From Zhengitettix transpicula (lineage: Eukaryota; Arthropoda; Insecta; Orthoptera; Tetrigidae), in the NCBI GenBank assembly GCA_037074705.1, contig CM073590.1:237882101-237946100 (forward strand): a stretch of 64,000 bases of DNA, written 5' to 3'. The notes under the pieces are model-generated. The model had not been told where the DNA came from. It saw only the letters and a program-made list of their open reading frames with translations, and made no database searches. Numbering within the stretch: the stretch's first letter is position 1; each line of letters starts with the position of its first letter. A program made the position numbers and the translations under genes. Positions 10,347-21,376 of this stretch are shown here, piece by piece.

Positions 10347-10467
10347 TGTCAGAAGTGGGATTCGAACCCACGCCCTCAGACGAGGACCAGAAGGCTTCAC
10401 ACCTGCTGACGCAGGCAAGGGAGTAATTCCTTGAGTCTGGCGCCTTAGACCACTCGGCCATCCTGAC
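10347..10467 (-). tRNA. tRNA-Leu(CAA), unit 24
   Basis: Exons and intron are consensus, with a TTTATAAGG upstream motif. Confidence 0.96.
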
Positions 10468-10537
10468 AAGGTGAGAGACCAACCTTATAAACTAAATCAT
10501 TTCTATCTTTTTATATTATTGAAAACTAGAAAATATA

Positions 10538-10658
10538 TGTCAGAAGTGGGATTCGAACCCACGCCCTCAGACGAGGACCAGAAGGCTTCACACCTGCTGA
10601 AGCAGGCAAGGGAGTAAATCCTTGAGTCTGGCGCCTTAGACCACTCGGCCATCCTGAC
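10538..10658 (-). tRNA. tRNA-Leu(CAA), unit 25 (right edge of array)
   Basis: Exons are consensus, with two intron changes (GATTTACTCC and CCTGCTTCAGCAGG). It is the only unit whose upstream flank is not the 70-bp spacer: unique DNA starts right at the 5' end of the tRNA, so its upstream promoter context differs. Confidence 0.95.
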
Positions 10659-11594
10659 TTACTAAGTGAGTAATATTACTATAATATTCTGTTATCGTTG
10701 CCTTAATGAATTTGCCTTTACTTTATTTGTAATCGCTGTTATCTCACTACCTGGAAAATTTATCTGTATTTTTGTTTGTTTTTTGCATATTGAACAAAAG
10801 CATTTAAATATTATGTATATAGTGGTAATTACGCTTTTATTGTGATTATGTGGATAGTATTTTATTGTATACGGTTGAAAATTATTAAATATATATATGT
10901 CTACGGACAATGATCGTGTCAAACGTTGTTCAAAGATTTTATTTAATTTATTTTTACGATTAATTTTTGTATGAGGAAATAGGACACGTGAATACATCCA
11001 ATTATAATTTAATAATTGCATGTTACATTTATAAAATAAATCCAAGTTAACATAAAAATAATATATTTGGGGGACACAAATTCCTGTTCTAATATAAGTA
11101 CAACAAGTATTTATTAAAAAGATTTAAAATATGAATTATTTAACTTTACTAAGGGTTTATATAATATATACAGTTCTAAGAAATAAATTCAATACGTACT
11201 AGTAAATAATTAATTATTGGAAAACTATCTATCATAAAATACTTTATTACATATCTTCGAAAAATAAACACAAAACTTGACACACGCACACTAGGACGGA
11301 AACTACAAACCTCGGACATGTGACGTCACGGAACAGTGCGAAGAGGAATCGGTAAACTTTAGGTCCTGGTACATGACACAATCAAACAAAAGACCGTAAG
11401 ATTAAGCAAGTTATGAAATAAGTGACTTTATTGGCAACACATTGAACGCTTTGCTTTTTTAAAAAAAATATAATTATTTTCGGAACGATCACGAAACTCC
11501 TGCAGTTAGTAAAACACCCGCGGCCTTGCTGTACAATTCCAATACTCTTGTAGTTATTATTGTTCTTTACATCTGGAAGAAGACTATTATCTCT
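10659..11594. other. Unassigned AT-rich DNA right of the tRNA array
   Basis: A 117-residue minus-strand frame (10692-11045) is lysine/asparagine-rich, as expected from AT bias. TGTGACGTCACGG near 11320 contains a CRE-like palindrome. Confidence 0.5.
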
Positions 11595-11599
11595 GGATG

Positions 11600-12058
11600 T
11601 ATGCCTTTTCCTCTCCGTTTTTGAACTAAGGTTCCCACAAGCCGAGGCACCTCGGCCTGTTCTGAGAGGTGTATGTTCCAGGGTCACAGACCTTGGGCAT
11701 ACGGTAAGAGTTGTCTGCTAGTCCCATTGGAATAGTCGACCAGCTGCCTCCTAAACTGGCCGAGGCACGGTGAAGGGAATGCTGCGTCCCCACAGCAAAC
11801 TCCTCTCCCGCTATCGGAAGGGCGTGGGACAAGTACCCAATGCCTGACCTACCTGATGCAGGTTTTTCTAGGGTTTTCCCTGCATTTCTTCAGGCGAATG
11901 CCGGGTAGGATCCTTAAAATATAGCTCGGGTGCCATAGTTAACCCTTGGCTACCTTCCTCTACCCTTCCGCATCCTCCCTTTCAAATCCCTTCTTATGCT
12001 ATTAAAGGGGAGTTGCCCAAAGTGGATTACCCTCATGTAGCCTGTTGCCCTAAAAAAA
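11600..12058 (+). mobile_element. Family S retroposon, copy 2, 5'-truncated
   Basis: It begins inside the family at the TATGCCTTTTCCTC block, lacking the hairpin head, and ends CTGTTGCCCT plus seven As. GGATG flanks both sides (11595-11599, 12059-12063), a short possible duplication. Confidence 0.85.
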
Positions 12059-12063
12059 GGATG

Positions 12064-13175
12064 GTGAACAGTTCTCTGGTAGAGAGCAAAGATCTTAGAC
12101 CTGAGCGATTACTAGTCTTACAATCGTGAGACTCGCTATTCTTTTGAATAAGATTCATGTTTCGCTTAACAAACTTTTAAATTTCGTGAATAAACACTCT
12201 GGGCAGAGATAATATTCGCAGACATTTGAAAAACGGTTTCGAACTGGATTTTTTATCCGTATTAAAAAGTATTCTAAAAGCTGACTCAAAATAAGCAAAG
12301 TAAATCACATTCAGCGGAGTTTTTACCACAAGTCATTCAGCCAGAGGAAAATATGAGACTGGACAAAGGCAGGAATACTTGCGTTCCGTTGTACATACTT
12401 CGGAGGAGTGTATTTGAGGGGAAGGAGACGGGGATTGAGTTTAGTGTTGTTGTTCTGTGAGATAGAGAGTTTATGGGTCTGAGTACTCACATTTTGCCTC
12501 CCTCTCTCATACACTGAGAGGAATCATAAAGCGGCACCCAGGTGCGGAACAATCAGGAAATGGGTGAGTCGCAGTCTTCCGAAGACAGCCATTCATCAGC
12601 CGCGTGCAGCTGAGCCTTGAGCCTCCCGGATTTATTCCTCGGCGGAAACACTTACCCCCCACAAAACAACCTTCTACTACTACAACTACCACCTCTACTA
12701 CGCGGATTCCACTCCACTTAGTTTTCTCCGATGCTCACGTTCCTTAGATCAATGACAAGTTCTAACACTTGTTGATGGAAATTGTTGCTCATGTGTGCAC
12801 GGCTAATCTCATTGCCTGTTGCGGTTCAAGATATATTCCAAAAATCCTTAAATTTTCTCTTTTTCTGTGTACAACGTACGTATGCATCACATATCAACGT
12901 AAATATGGAGAAACCCCTTGAGAAACGAGTTTTTTCCATGTCGATCTATTTATCCGACTCCAATATAATAAAAAAATTCTGTGTATATGTAATTTACTAA
13001 GAAAATAACTTAAATTACGTCCTAGATCAAGGAATTCTGCAGGTGTAAAATGGTCTAATTCTAAAATTCAAATAAAAATAATTTTTTTTAACCAACTGTT
13101 TACCAATAAATATTGTAGTATAAAATTATATGTAATAAATTTAACTTACAATTTTCATTAAATAACAGCCAAATT
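12064..13175. other. Unassigned DNA between family S copies
   Basis: No recognised gene. Short frames on both strands overlap without shared motifs. Confidence 0.5.
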
Positions 13176-13186
13176 TGATGATACAT

Positions 13187-13747
13187 TTTTTTAGAGCAAC
13201 AGGCTAAATGAGGGTGATGCACTTTGGGCAATTCCCCTTTAATAGCATAGGAAGGGATTTGAAAGGGGGGATGTGGAAGGGTAGAGGAAGGTAGCCAAGG
13301 GTTAACAAGAGCCCCCGGGCTATATTTTAAGGATCGTACCTGTCATTCGCCTAAAGAAATGCAGGGAAAACCCTAGAAAAACCTGCATCAGGTAGGTCGG
13401 GCATTGGGTACTTGTCCCACGCCCTTCCGATAGCGGAAGAGGAGTTTGCTGTGGGGACGCAGAATTCCCTTCTCCGTGCCTCGACCAGTTTAGAAGGCAG
13501 CTGGCCGACTATTCCAATGGGAATAGCGAACAACTCTTACCGTATGCCCAAGGTCTGCGACCCCGGAACATACACGTCTCAAAACAGGCCGAGGTGCCTC
13601 GGCTTGTGAGAACCTTAGTTCAAAAACGGAGAGGAAAAGGTATACCCAAAGGTAGGCCCTTCGTATCTCTCCTAAAAGGTTCTGCCTGCGAGAGAACATC
13701 CCTCGCAGGTTACCTGCGAGAGAATCCTCTCGCAGGCTTTTTTTAAG
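13187..13747 (-). mobile_element. Family S retroposon, copy 3, full-length with two 5' hairpins
   Basis: The 11-bp target-site duplication TGATGATACAT lies at 13176-13186 and 13748-13758. Read on the minus strand, the 5' end has two hairpins in tandem. The first is perfect (stem CCTGCGAGAG / CTCTCGCAGG around a 4-nt loop). This is the clearest full-length 5' end of the family. Confidence 0.93.
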
Positions 13748-13788
13748 TGATGATACATGAATTAATTTTGCTTATAAAAATGTTTCGA

Positions 13789-14315
13789 AGGAAGGAGGGA
13801 TTTTCTCTCGCAGGCAGAACCTTTTTAGGAGAGATACGAAGGGGCTACCTTTGGGTATGCCTTTTCCTCTCCGTTTTTGAACTAAGGTTCCCACAAGCCG
13901 AAGCACCTCGGCCTGTTTTGAGAGGTGTATGTTCCGGGGTCGCAGACCTTGGGCATACGGTAAGAGTTGTTCGCTATTCCCATTGGAATAGTCGGCTAGC
14001 TGCCTCCTAAACTGGTCGAGGCACGGAGAAGGGAATGCTGCGTCCACACAGCAAACTCCTCTCCCGCTATCGGAAGGGCGTGGAACAAGTACCCAATGCC
14101 CGACCTACCTGATGCAGGTTTTTCTAGAGTTTTCCCTGCACTTCTTTAGGCGAATGCCGGGTAGGATCCTTAAAATATAACCCGGGGGCCCTTAGTAGCC
14201 CTTGGCTACCTTCCTGTACCCTTCCACATCCCCCCTTTCAAATCCCTCCCTATGCTATTAAAGGGGAGTTGCCCAAAGTGGATCACCCTCATGTAGCCTG
14301 TTGCCCTAAAAAAAA
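13789..14315 (+). mobile_element. Family S retroposon, copy 4
   Basis: It carries a partial hairpin head, then the full body and A-tail. The flanks AAAAATGTTTCG (left) and AAAAATGGTTTCG (right) look like an imperfect target-site duplication. With copy 3 it forms a head-to-head inverted pair about 40 bp apart. Confidence 0.88.
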
Positions 14316-14510
14316 ATGGTTTCGTAATTAAACCTATAAGAGAATGTCATATTCAAAATTTTCCTTGTCACGGTCCAGCCCCCGGAAATATTCTAAGCCT
14401 TTAAGAGCATTTCTAAGAAACACAGAAAATTAAACTTTTTATAATTGAAACTTAACAAAGATCAAGACGAAATGGCAGAGAGATTTACCAGCGTCAGATG
14501 TTTGCTACTG

Positions 14511-14528
14511 TGGGCGCCCAACGTTGGG
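14511..14528 (+). other. Primer-binding-site-like motif 1
   Basis: TGGGCGCCCAACGTTGGG includes the 12-bp palindrome CCCAACGTTGGG. Upstream sequence from about 14335 is loosely similar to that before motif 2. Confidence 0.5.
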
Positions 14529-14980
14529 TTCTGATTAATGGAATATATATTTTTTAACTTTTATTATTTTAATTATTGTTCTACATGTGATTTGATTATT
14601 TTGTTCCACTATTACCGAATACAATAATATATTAAAACTTAACACATACGTTATTTGAATCTACGTTGAAACTAACATCCGTTCCATTACACGGTTTCGT
14701 TTATCGATAAAAAAATTAAATACAACGTTCGCGCATAACAACATTTTAAATTAATTTACTAATAATAAGTTATTTTACTATTGTATGTTTCGGTGGATAA
14801 ATTCGGATTGAATCAGTTTTCTCAGGTAATCCTATAAGCTTGGTTTCAAAATTTTTCCTCCCCACTTACGAGCCTCTGGTAAGAGTTAAAAATCGTATGT
14901 AAGTATCACAGAAAATCTAACATTCAATATTCACCAAAGATGTAACGCAGAAAGATTTTCAAATGTTAAAAATGTTATTG

Positions 14981-14997
14981 TGGCGCCCAACGTTGGG
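14981..14997 (+). other. Primer-binding-site-like motif 2
   Basis: TGGCGCCCAACGTTGGG lies about 470 bp after motif 1. Shared upstream words (CCTATAAG, ATCACAGAAAAT/AACACAGAAAAT, CACCAAAGAT/AACAAAGATC) suggest two diverged LTR-end copies in direct orientation. Confidence 0.5.
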
Positions 14998-16019
14998 TTG
15001 AATCGTATGAAAAATGAACGGTGTTAACTTAATACTTTTCAGTGCTCATTTAGTCATCCTTATGCTCAAGATTATTTTTTCTTAATTTATTTACTGGTTT
15101 TCAGAGACATTTTTCCATTGTTCCTGAGGGGAAACAAACGTGAATGTAGCTGAATTTTCATTTATATTATCTCGTGATGCTTCAGTAATTTCAAATGAAG
15201 TAAAGCTCTTTCGACAGTTGGAATGAAAATCGACAGAAACTTGACTGTTTTCATTCGCGTCACTAAAAAAAAACGAACTTTTCCCCTGGTACTTTTAATA
15301 TCCAGGGTTTTTAGTGTGTTTTTGTGCGTGTGTGCTTTTTCTCTCTCTCCCACTTCCTGTAGCTCTCTTGCCGTTTACCTGTAAACATAAAACAAACTCG
15401 GTCCGACAGAAACTTGCAAATGTTTGAACGGGTCAAATGTTGTTAAGACCGACCGGTTCTGCGGATATTAGGGGTTATTTTATGGAGGCGGGGGATAGGG
15501 GAAGTTAAAAAAAAGCGCCGGACTGTACATACATACAGACATACACACACAGGGACGAATGTTTCCTTACCGAAAAAAAAAAAAAAAATTCATCGCGTAA
15601 CACAAATAGCGATCGTTTCATTTCCAGGGTCTCCTCATCCACCGATCGCCAGGGAGTGAGATAGAGTTTTGTAGAGGGATGAAAAAAAAACAGGTAATGC
15701 AAATTGAAAGTCGAATATTCACCGGAACGTTATAGTAAACAAATATAATTGCTTTTTTTTTCTCTCCTGTTTTCTCGTCGTCCTCTAAATAAAATTGGAT
15801 ATTAGCCAGAGTTTTATTATTTTTCTGCATAACAGGGCCTCGATGAAGGTTATTATTATTATTATTATTTTTCCCTCTCTGCGACCCACCACCACCACCA
15901 CCACCCAATTTGCGATGATCTTGATGCAATTTTATTTTGTCAGGGTTATTGGGTGCTAGAGGGAGAATCCCCGTTCAAGTTTACATTAGTAATTGAATAT
16001 CACGACTAGCCCTGGCTCC
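14998..16019. other. Unassigned DNA with simple repeats
   Basis: Contains poly-A, CT, ATT and CAC runs. Minus-strand frames here owe their length to these runs. Confidence 0.5.
15850..15906 (+). repeat. (ATT)n and (CAC)n trinucleotide runs
   Basis: ATT repeats at 15850-15869 and CAC repeats at 15886-15906. They produce asparagine and glycine runs in a minus-strand frame that is not a gene. Confidence 0.9.
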
Positions 16020-16570
16020 AGGGCGACTTTTGTCAGCAAAGGAAATACCAACATTTCCCACCCCCGCGCGAGCGACCTTCCGAAAAAAAAAGCCCCCCCT
16101 CCCTCGGAAACTTCCTTCCCTCTAACATAAACAATAGTCGGTATTTATATTTCATTTTTGCCTCGATCCGATTGGACGAGTTCCCGGCTTTGCCTTCGAG
16201 TGCTAAACGCTTCGGCCACCAAAAGAGGTTAACCCAATCAGCTTGGTTTGCAGGTATTAAATGGAAGCAGCAATATTCCAGCACACATCTGCCTCGGGGT
16301 GTACAAATGAAAAGTGAGTGAGAGAGACGGGAGGAGAAAAAAAAATATCAACTGTGCTGCAGCCGCGGAGGCCCGCGCTTTTATTGAATACCGGCTAATA
16401 TGGATGTAATTGTTTAATCCAATTCCAGAGGAAGGCGGCATTAACACGATTCGATTGCCCCCATATTAGGTGAAAATTGGCTGATTTTACTGAACGAGAG
16501 ACCGCAAGTGAGGCAGAGAAATAAAAACCTGCAGTTTCCTACAGCGCCACAAGCGGGCAACCACATGCAT
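16020..16570. other. GC-richer unique island
   Basis: The base composition rises against the AT-rich surroundings and no repeat family is present. The short frames on the minus strand show no recognisable motif. This could be regulatory DNA or a decayed unit. Confidence 0.35.
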
Positions 16571-16694
16571 TACGCACGGAAATACCAACATGTTAAATAA
16601 ATACGTCATGCACGTTTCTTATAATTCGAAAAAAAATTAAATATTACACAGAACATTTTATTGTCCTAGTTAAAACATTACATTTAATGACCAT

Positions 16695-16725
16695 GACGTT
16701 TCGTCCCTATTTCTGACCTCTTCAG
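16695..16725 (-). ncRNA. Hammerhead-ribozyme-like motif
   Basis: The minus strand has CTGAAGA, a short stem GTC/GAC, then GAAACGTC. This fits the hammerhead core CUGANGA - helix II - GAAA, known to be carried by PLEs. I cannot confirm helices I and III, so activity is unknown. Confidence 0.4.
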
Positions 16726-17007
16726 GTGTACATTTATAATTTATTATGAGAAAAATTAAGTTAACAAACTTCTCACGTGCAGTTGGCCCACACGTTGCGG
16801 CCGAAAAATTACGTCTTAAATAGGTTAATAATTTTTTATGTCTGTTGTTTATATTTACTTTAAAAATAATTGTTATTATAATTGTCAAAAAATTATATAT
16901 TGTTCATAAATTCATATTTTTAACCTCTTCAGGCTTTCTGACTAAAAGAAAAAGTTTCGTTTTGGATGTTGTAAAACGTTTCCTCAGTCTGGATATCAAT
17001 ATTCAAT

Positions 17008-17040
17008 CTGAAGATGGGATGAGTAAGTACAGAAACGTTG
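17008..17040 (+). ncRNA. Hammerhead-ribozyme-like motif
   Basis: An exact CTGAAGA core is followed 17 nt later by GAAACGTTG. Helix II pairing is weak (TG/CA). It is oriented opposite to the motif at 16695-16725. Confidence 0.3.
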
Positions 17041-17078
17041 TTGTGTTGTTAATTACATATTTTATGAAAAATATATTT

Positions 17079-17322
17079 TTAATTGTAAAAGTTACTCAAA
17101 AGTAGACTTAAAATTTTATTAATAAATTTATTTTATTAATAAATTTATTTTTATTACTAAATTTATATTATTATATTTTTAATTGAAAAAATTGTTGAAA
17201 AAAGCCTTCAATTTTTTATTAATAAATTTATAAGTATCAGATTTTTATGATAATTAAATTTTTAATTGCAAAAATAATTGAAAAGTAGCCGTTAAATTTT
17301 ATTAATAAATTTTTGAGCATCA
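17079..17322 (+). repeat. Three degenerate tandem copies, about 80-98 bp
   Basis: TTTTTAATTG ... TTTTATTAATAAATTTAT recurs at about 17079, 17177 and 17259, the last two ending in GTATCAGAT or GCATCAGAT. It directly precedes the PLE relic. Confidence 0.7.
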
Positions 17323-17930
17323 GATTGAACCTTCGTCCTCAATCTAAATTTTTCTTCGATCTCCCTTATTAAAAATTTATTACGTCATAGATTCGTCCAA
17401 AAAGGATTTTAAAAGGATATCAAGGATCCGTAATTTACATAGAAACTCTTTCATTGTTGATAAAAAGAAACCCTCACCTATAGAAAACGTTGTGTAGTTT
17501 ACAAAATCTCTTTCTCTGACTGTAAACCCCGCTGTATAGGACGAACTAAAAGGTCACTAAAAACCCGTATCAAGGAACTTATGTCCAATATCAAATTTCC
17601 CAACTGAGAAACAACCTGTAGTCTCCAAAAATATCATCAATCAGATACAATCACTTTATTGACGCCATCTAATTGCAGAATTATATGATGCAATTAACGA
17701 ACAATCTGATACTGTGCAATTCAACAATGGCTACTATCCTTTGTTGAGACGTAACCGATCTTTACTTTGCGTTTAACTTCGATTTATCTGCTTTACTTTC
17801 GACTTCGTCAACTGGTTTGCGGGATGTTTTTTTAAAAATCACCTGACGAAAGCAACAAGGATTTCCAGAAACGTTGTGTGGAATTAAATTATACAATATA
17901 TCAGTTATTTAACTATTTACTTATCTAATT
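17320..17930 (+). pseudogene. Penelope-like element relic: GIY-YIG C-terminus and 3' tail
   Basis: Around 17480-17600 a broken frame reads CVVYKISFSDCKPRCIGRTK then RSLKTRIKE, the GIY-YIG nuclease signature (usual form YIGQTKRSLxxRIKEH) found at the C-terminus of PLE reverse transcriptases. The stop and the 3' tail follow, with CTGACGA...GAAACGTTG at 17843-17876, as in the other PLE tails here. The reverse transcriptase domain itself is absent. Confidence 0.8.
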
Positions 17931-20289
17931 AGGAAGAAAAATGCTAACTGTCGTTAAATATATCATACTGCTATAAACAGAATGTTAAAATAAAATATTA
18001 TGAGTTACAAGTGTTCCACTGATTTTAAATTATCCTTAATTTTAACACCACGTTACTGAAAAAAGAAGTTATACTTAATCTAAACAGCTAGGATTCTAAA
18101 TATAATAAAAACAAGCGCAGAAAGATAAAATATTTTGTTCCTTCACAATTATGTTAAATTTATAATGTTTATTTTGTTTGTCAGGTGGACGATTCCCCTC
18201 AAATTGTTCTTCAGTTAAAATATTTCAGGACTTAATTGTAAGGAATTATTTTTGTGGGCTCGGTTTTTACGTTAAATTAAAAAAAATAATTGACCATTAA
18301 AGAAGTTTTTAATAAGTTTATTACAGTTAAGCATGAAAAACTCTTGTCTCAGGCTCCTGTAGTTTTTACGTAGAAGAGATCTGCCGCCCGTACCAAATAC
18401 GTACTGCTATTCTGTGTTGTGTTGCTTGCTGTAGCTCTCGTACCGACGTCTCCGTATCTCACAGCCGGCAGAACGGGTTAACTGCAGTGATGACTTTAGT
18501 CAGGACCACTGCAAGGCGTCGACTGAGGGGTTGACCACTGGCTAAGGCGTCGGGATTGATTGCTGGCAAGCCGTAGTACTAAATTGTGTGGCTTTGATGA
18601 ACTCTTCACTACCAAATTGTGGCCCCTTTCTCACGATGATTCTGCCTCGGACTATATCAGAGACAACAACTTGGAAAAGTTTGCAGCTGAACTCATGATA
18701 TTTGTAGATCGGTGACACTTAAAACGTATACACGTAACGCAATACGGAGCCTCTCATAATCACATCCACCAGCTGCGGTGAGCGCAGAACAACTGCTGCA
18801 GTTTCAGAAGATTATCTTTTTATAGCCTCCCATTCTTTTACTTTTATCATTATTAGAAAACTTCGTCGAAATGTCAGTTTCACTGATTCTTCCATTGTTA
18901 CAAGAGTTACAGCACGCAGCTGCAGTTCCGTAGTCAACAATGGCCAACTATTCTGTCATGTTGAGGCCAACAACCGAGAAAGGACACGAAAATTACTTGG
19001 ATGGAAATATTTATCTCCTCCACCCCCACGCACGTGCACGGTTTCAAATTCTCCAAACCACAGTAAACAACACTTTCGAGACAAAGCAAAACTAAACCAA
19101 AATACACGCGTTACATTATGGTTCAGTCTATAACAAGATTTTATCTTTCACTTTTGAGTTTATAACACAGTCTCCTCTTTCTCTGTATTTTTTTTCGTTT
19201 TATTCCTATACTATGATCAATTTAAATAGAGAATTAACTATAGGGGTTATTTTTTTCTGAAAAAAAAATATCCTCACCGCTTCAGAAAATTATTAAACCA
19301 ATTGGACGTTTCCCTTATAAAATATTTCTTATGTCAACCTTTTTTGTGGGTCTGCATTTAAAAAAATTATTTATCTACAATTTATTATGCATTCAGAGAG
19401 TTAATTAACCACAACCTACGTCTATCTTCATGTAGATGTTGCATTTTGTAGCTGTAGTCCAAATGTTTTAACATAACCACCCCCAACCCCCCGAGTAAGA
19501 TTTAAGTAAAGTCTCTGCTTGTTAACCTTTATTTTATTTTTATAACTTTATTAGAATTCAAGGATATTAGATGTAGTAGTTCTCTCAGCAAATCACAGAC
19601 AAGGGTGACATATTAAATTAGATATTTACGGAAGATATTGGATGCTATTAAAATTGCAACGCGAGATATCAGAAATTGGATCATTACTCGTGGAAATCCT
19701 AAAAACTTTGGGGCGAAGTAATCATACCTTATCTTATGTAGAATATTAAGCAAGACGATCCTTACGGGAAAATTGCAAAGATGCGGTAGTTGTTACGGTG
19801 CTTAAACTGCGGGATAGGGAAATAGGTAGATGGAAAAATACTGAAGATGGTAACTGCTGAGGTCAGGGATAACTTAGTGAAGGAACTCAACCTCAGGTTT
19901 GAGATCAGGTGAGTCTGCATTATTTTGCACCCATAATTTCTCTTTTAAAGTTAAATATTTAAAAAATTATTCTCCTTTAATTCCACGTATTTTAATAACG
20001 CCAGAAATAAGCAAATAAATTTACCAAAATTTTTCCTAAAAATAATTAAATTGCACAGATTACCTACTGTTCACTTAATTTATAATTTTGAAATAAGTCT
20101 GAAATTTATCAGAATACTTTTTGGAATTACCGTTACAATATCCACCATTGATTCAATATTTAGCACAAATGAAATGGAGGTAGTATTAAAGGGAAAGAAA
20201 ATAAAATTTTTTTGATGAAAATAGGAAGCAGGAAAAGAGTGAAGAAACTGCTCCAGAAGAGATAAACGTAATTTTAAATTTTAAATAAT
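17931..20289. other. Unassigned AT-rich DNA
   Basis: Apart from dispersed repeat T, two segments share TTTTTGTGGG plus an A-run (18250-18300 and 19338-19372). No open frame of note and no gene recognised. Confidence 0.5.
19045..19127 (+). repeat. Dispersed repeat T, copy 1
   Basis: AAATTCTCCAAACCACAGTA then AACAACACTTTCGAGACAAA and the stretch up to CGCGTTACATTATGG match 59550-59625 in the same orientation. The element type is unknown. Confidence 0.7.
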
Positions 20290-20898
20290 AATAAAAAAGG
20301 ATGTATATTTGTATGTATGTATGTATGTATGTATGTATTTACGTTGTTCTTTATACAAATTTAAAAGCGTGGATAGATTGCAACAAAAATTGGTACACAA
20401 ATTCTTCAAAACACGAGAAACGGTACTGTGGGGGTGAGAAACGCTTAGCATACATGTGGAAAGAATTATAATTAAAAACCGTGATCATTAAATATTAAAT
20501 TACTGCGCGCCAAGAGGCAATGACGTCACGCGAGAGAAAGGCGTTACTACGCAACGAACAAAGGAAATATCTCCTTTATTAGGAATGAACTAAAGCAGAA
20601 ATATTTTATTTAAATAAAAAGTATAATTTTATACAGCAATACTGCATCGAATGGTAATAAAGAAGAATACGAATTACTTTACCATCCTTGGGGAAAATGT
20701 AAGTTAATTTTCGCGCTATATTAGTTGTGAGTCTAGCTAACAATTTCAGCAATGTAATATTTCGTAATGTATGAAGACTGAGTGACAATTGACAATTATA
20801 TCCTGAAATACTCAAGGAATATATTTAAGTATTCAATTAAATACTTTTTCGAGTTTATATAAATAAGTACACGAGCAACGCCGGGCACCCAGCTAGTT
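20290..20898 (+). mobile_element. Non-autonomous Helitron-like element
   Basis: The left part has GGATGTATATTTGTATG followed by a GTAT run (20311-20338), a typical start of this type of insect repeat. The right end reads ACGAGCAACGCCGGGCACC then CAGCTAGT. The GC-rich block can fold (GGGCACCC) about 10 bp before a CTAG terminus, as in Helitrons. No target-site duplication and no TIRs are seen. No protein is encoded. Confidence 0.6.
20311..20338 (+). repeat. (GTAT)7 microsatellite
   Basis: This is a pure GTAT run inside the Helitron-like element's left end. Confidence 0.95.
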
Positions 20899-21334
20899 TT
20901 AAATAAAGATTATTCACCTCATTTATTTTAATTTAATATGTAAGATATTTGCATGGTCCGGACTCGATGACTTTAGATTAAACTTGTTAGAATCTAAATA
21001 ATCCAAATTTGTCACCCATAAAGACATCTTCATGTCCAACATATTTATTTAATTTTTTATCATCTTTTCTGATTGATATTATTTATCAGCTGATGACCCC
21101 CAAAATTATGGACGAGACGAAGAGCGTTTATATTTTCGTATGAATATTTTCAATGGTAATGTATTCGTTGCACTTAACAATTAATTAAATTTACATGTTT
21201 TGACTTTCTGGTAATTGTACTCGTTTAAAAAATTTATACAAAATAGAAATATTTATTAATATAATCATATAAATAGTGCCTTAAAGTTTTAACGATTCAA
21301 TAATTTAATAAAAGTTTTTGCGCACTTTTCTTTA

Positions 21335-21339
<5 letters not shown>
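20899..21339. other. Unassigned AT-rich DNA
   Basis: Nothing recognised between the Helitron-like end and LTR D. Confidence 0.5.

Positions 21340-21373
<34 letters not shown>
21340..21373. repeat. (TA)n microsatellite, left flank of LTR D
   Basis: 34 bp of alternating T and A, continued on the far side of the LTR at 22221-22247. Confidence 0.95.

Positions 21374-21376
<3 letters not shown>

Larger units (their letters stand above)
5640..10658 (-). repeat. Tandem array of tRNA-Leu(CAA) genes, 191-bp unit
   Basis: The start of the 3' gene end recurs at exactly 191-bp steps from 5955 to 10539, giving 25 full units. To the left lie one degenerate unit (5763-5883) and one half-unit (about 5640-5691). 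Each unit is a 121-nt tRNA gene plus a 70-bp spacer. Variants recur as blocks: units at 6527-7673 match units at 7673-8819 in order, marking a 6-unit, 1,146-bp duplication made of two related 3-unit blocks. Spacers carry two alternative upstream motifs, TTTATAAGG or TTTTTAAGG, on the minus strand about 15-25 nt before the gene. Ten units share one identical exon sequence. The constant period fits expansion by unequal crossing-over or gene conversion. Confidence 0.95.

Noticed and set aside
5640..10658. CRISPR-like regular repeat-spacer pattern
   Set aside because: The period is regular, but both the 121-bp and 70-bp parts are conserved, so there are no variable spacers, and the repeat is a tRNA gene.
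13412..13609. Recurring 'protein' SHALPIAGEEFAVGTQ... in many places
   Set aside because: The same frame appears in every family S copy, antisense to the retroposon, and breaks at different points. It shows repeat similarity, not a conserved gene.
20515..20535. TGACGTCA palindrome as a CRE site (also near 11320)
   Set aside because: An 8-bp palindrome is expected by chance in 64 kb. One case lies inside the Helitron-like repeat.
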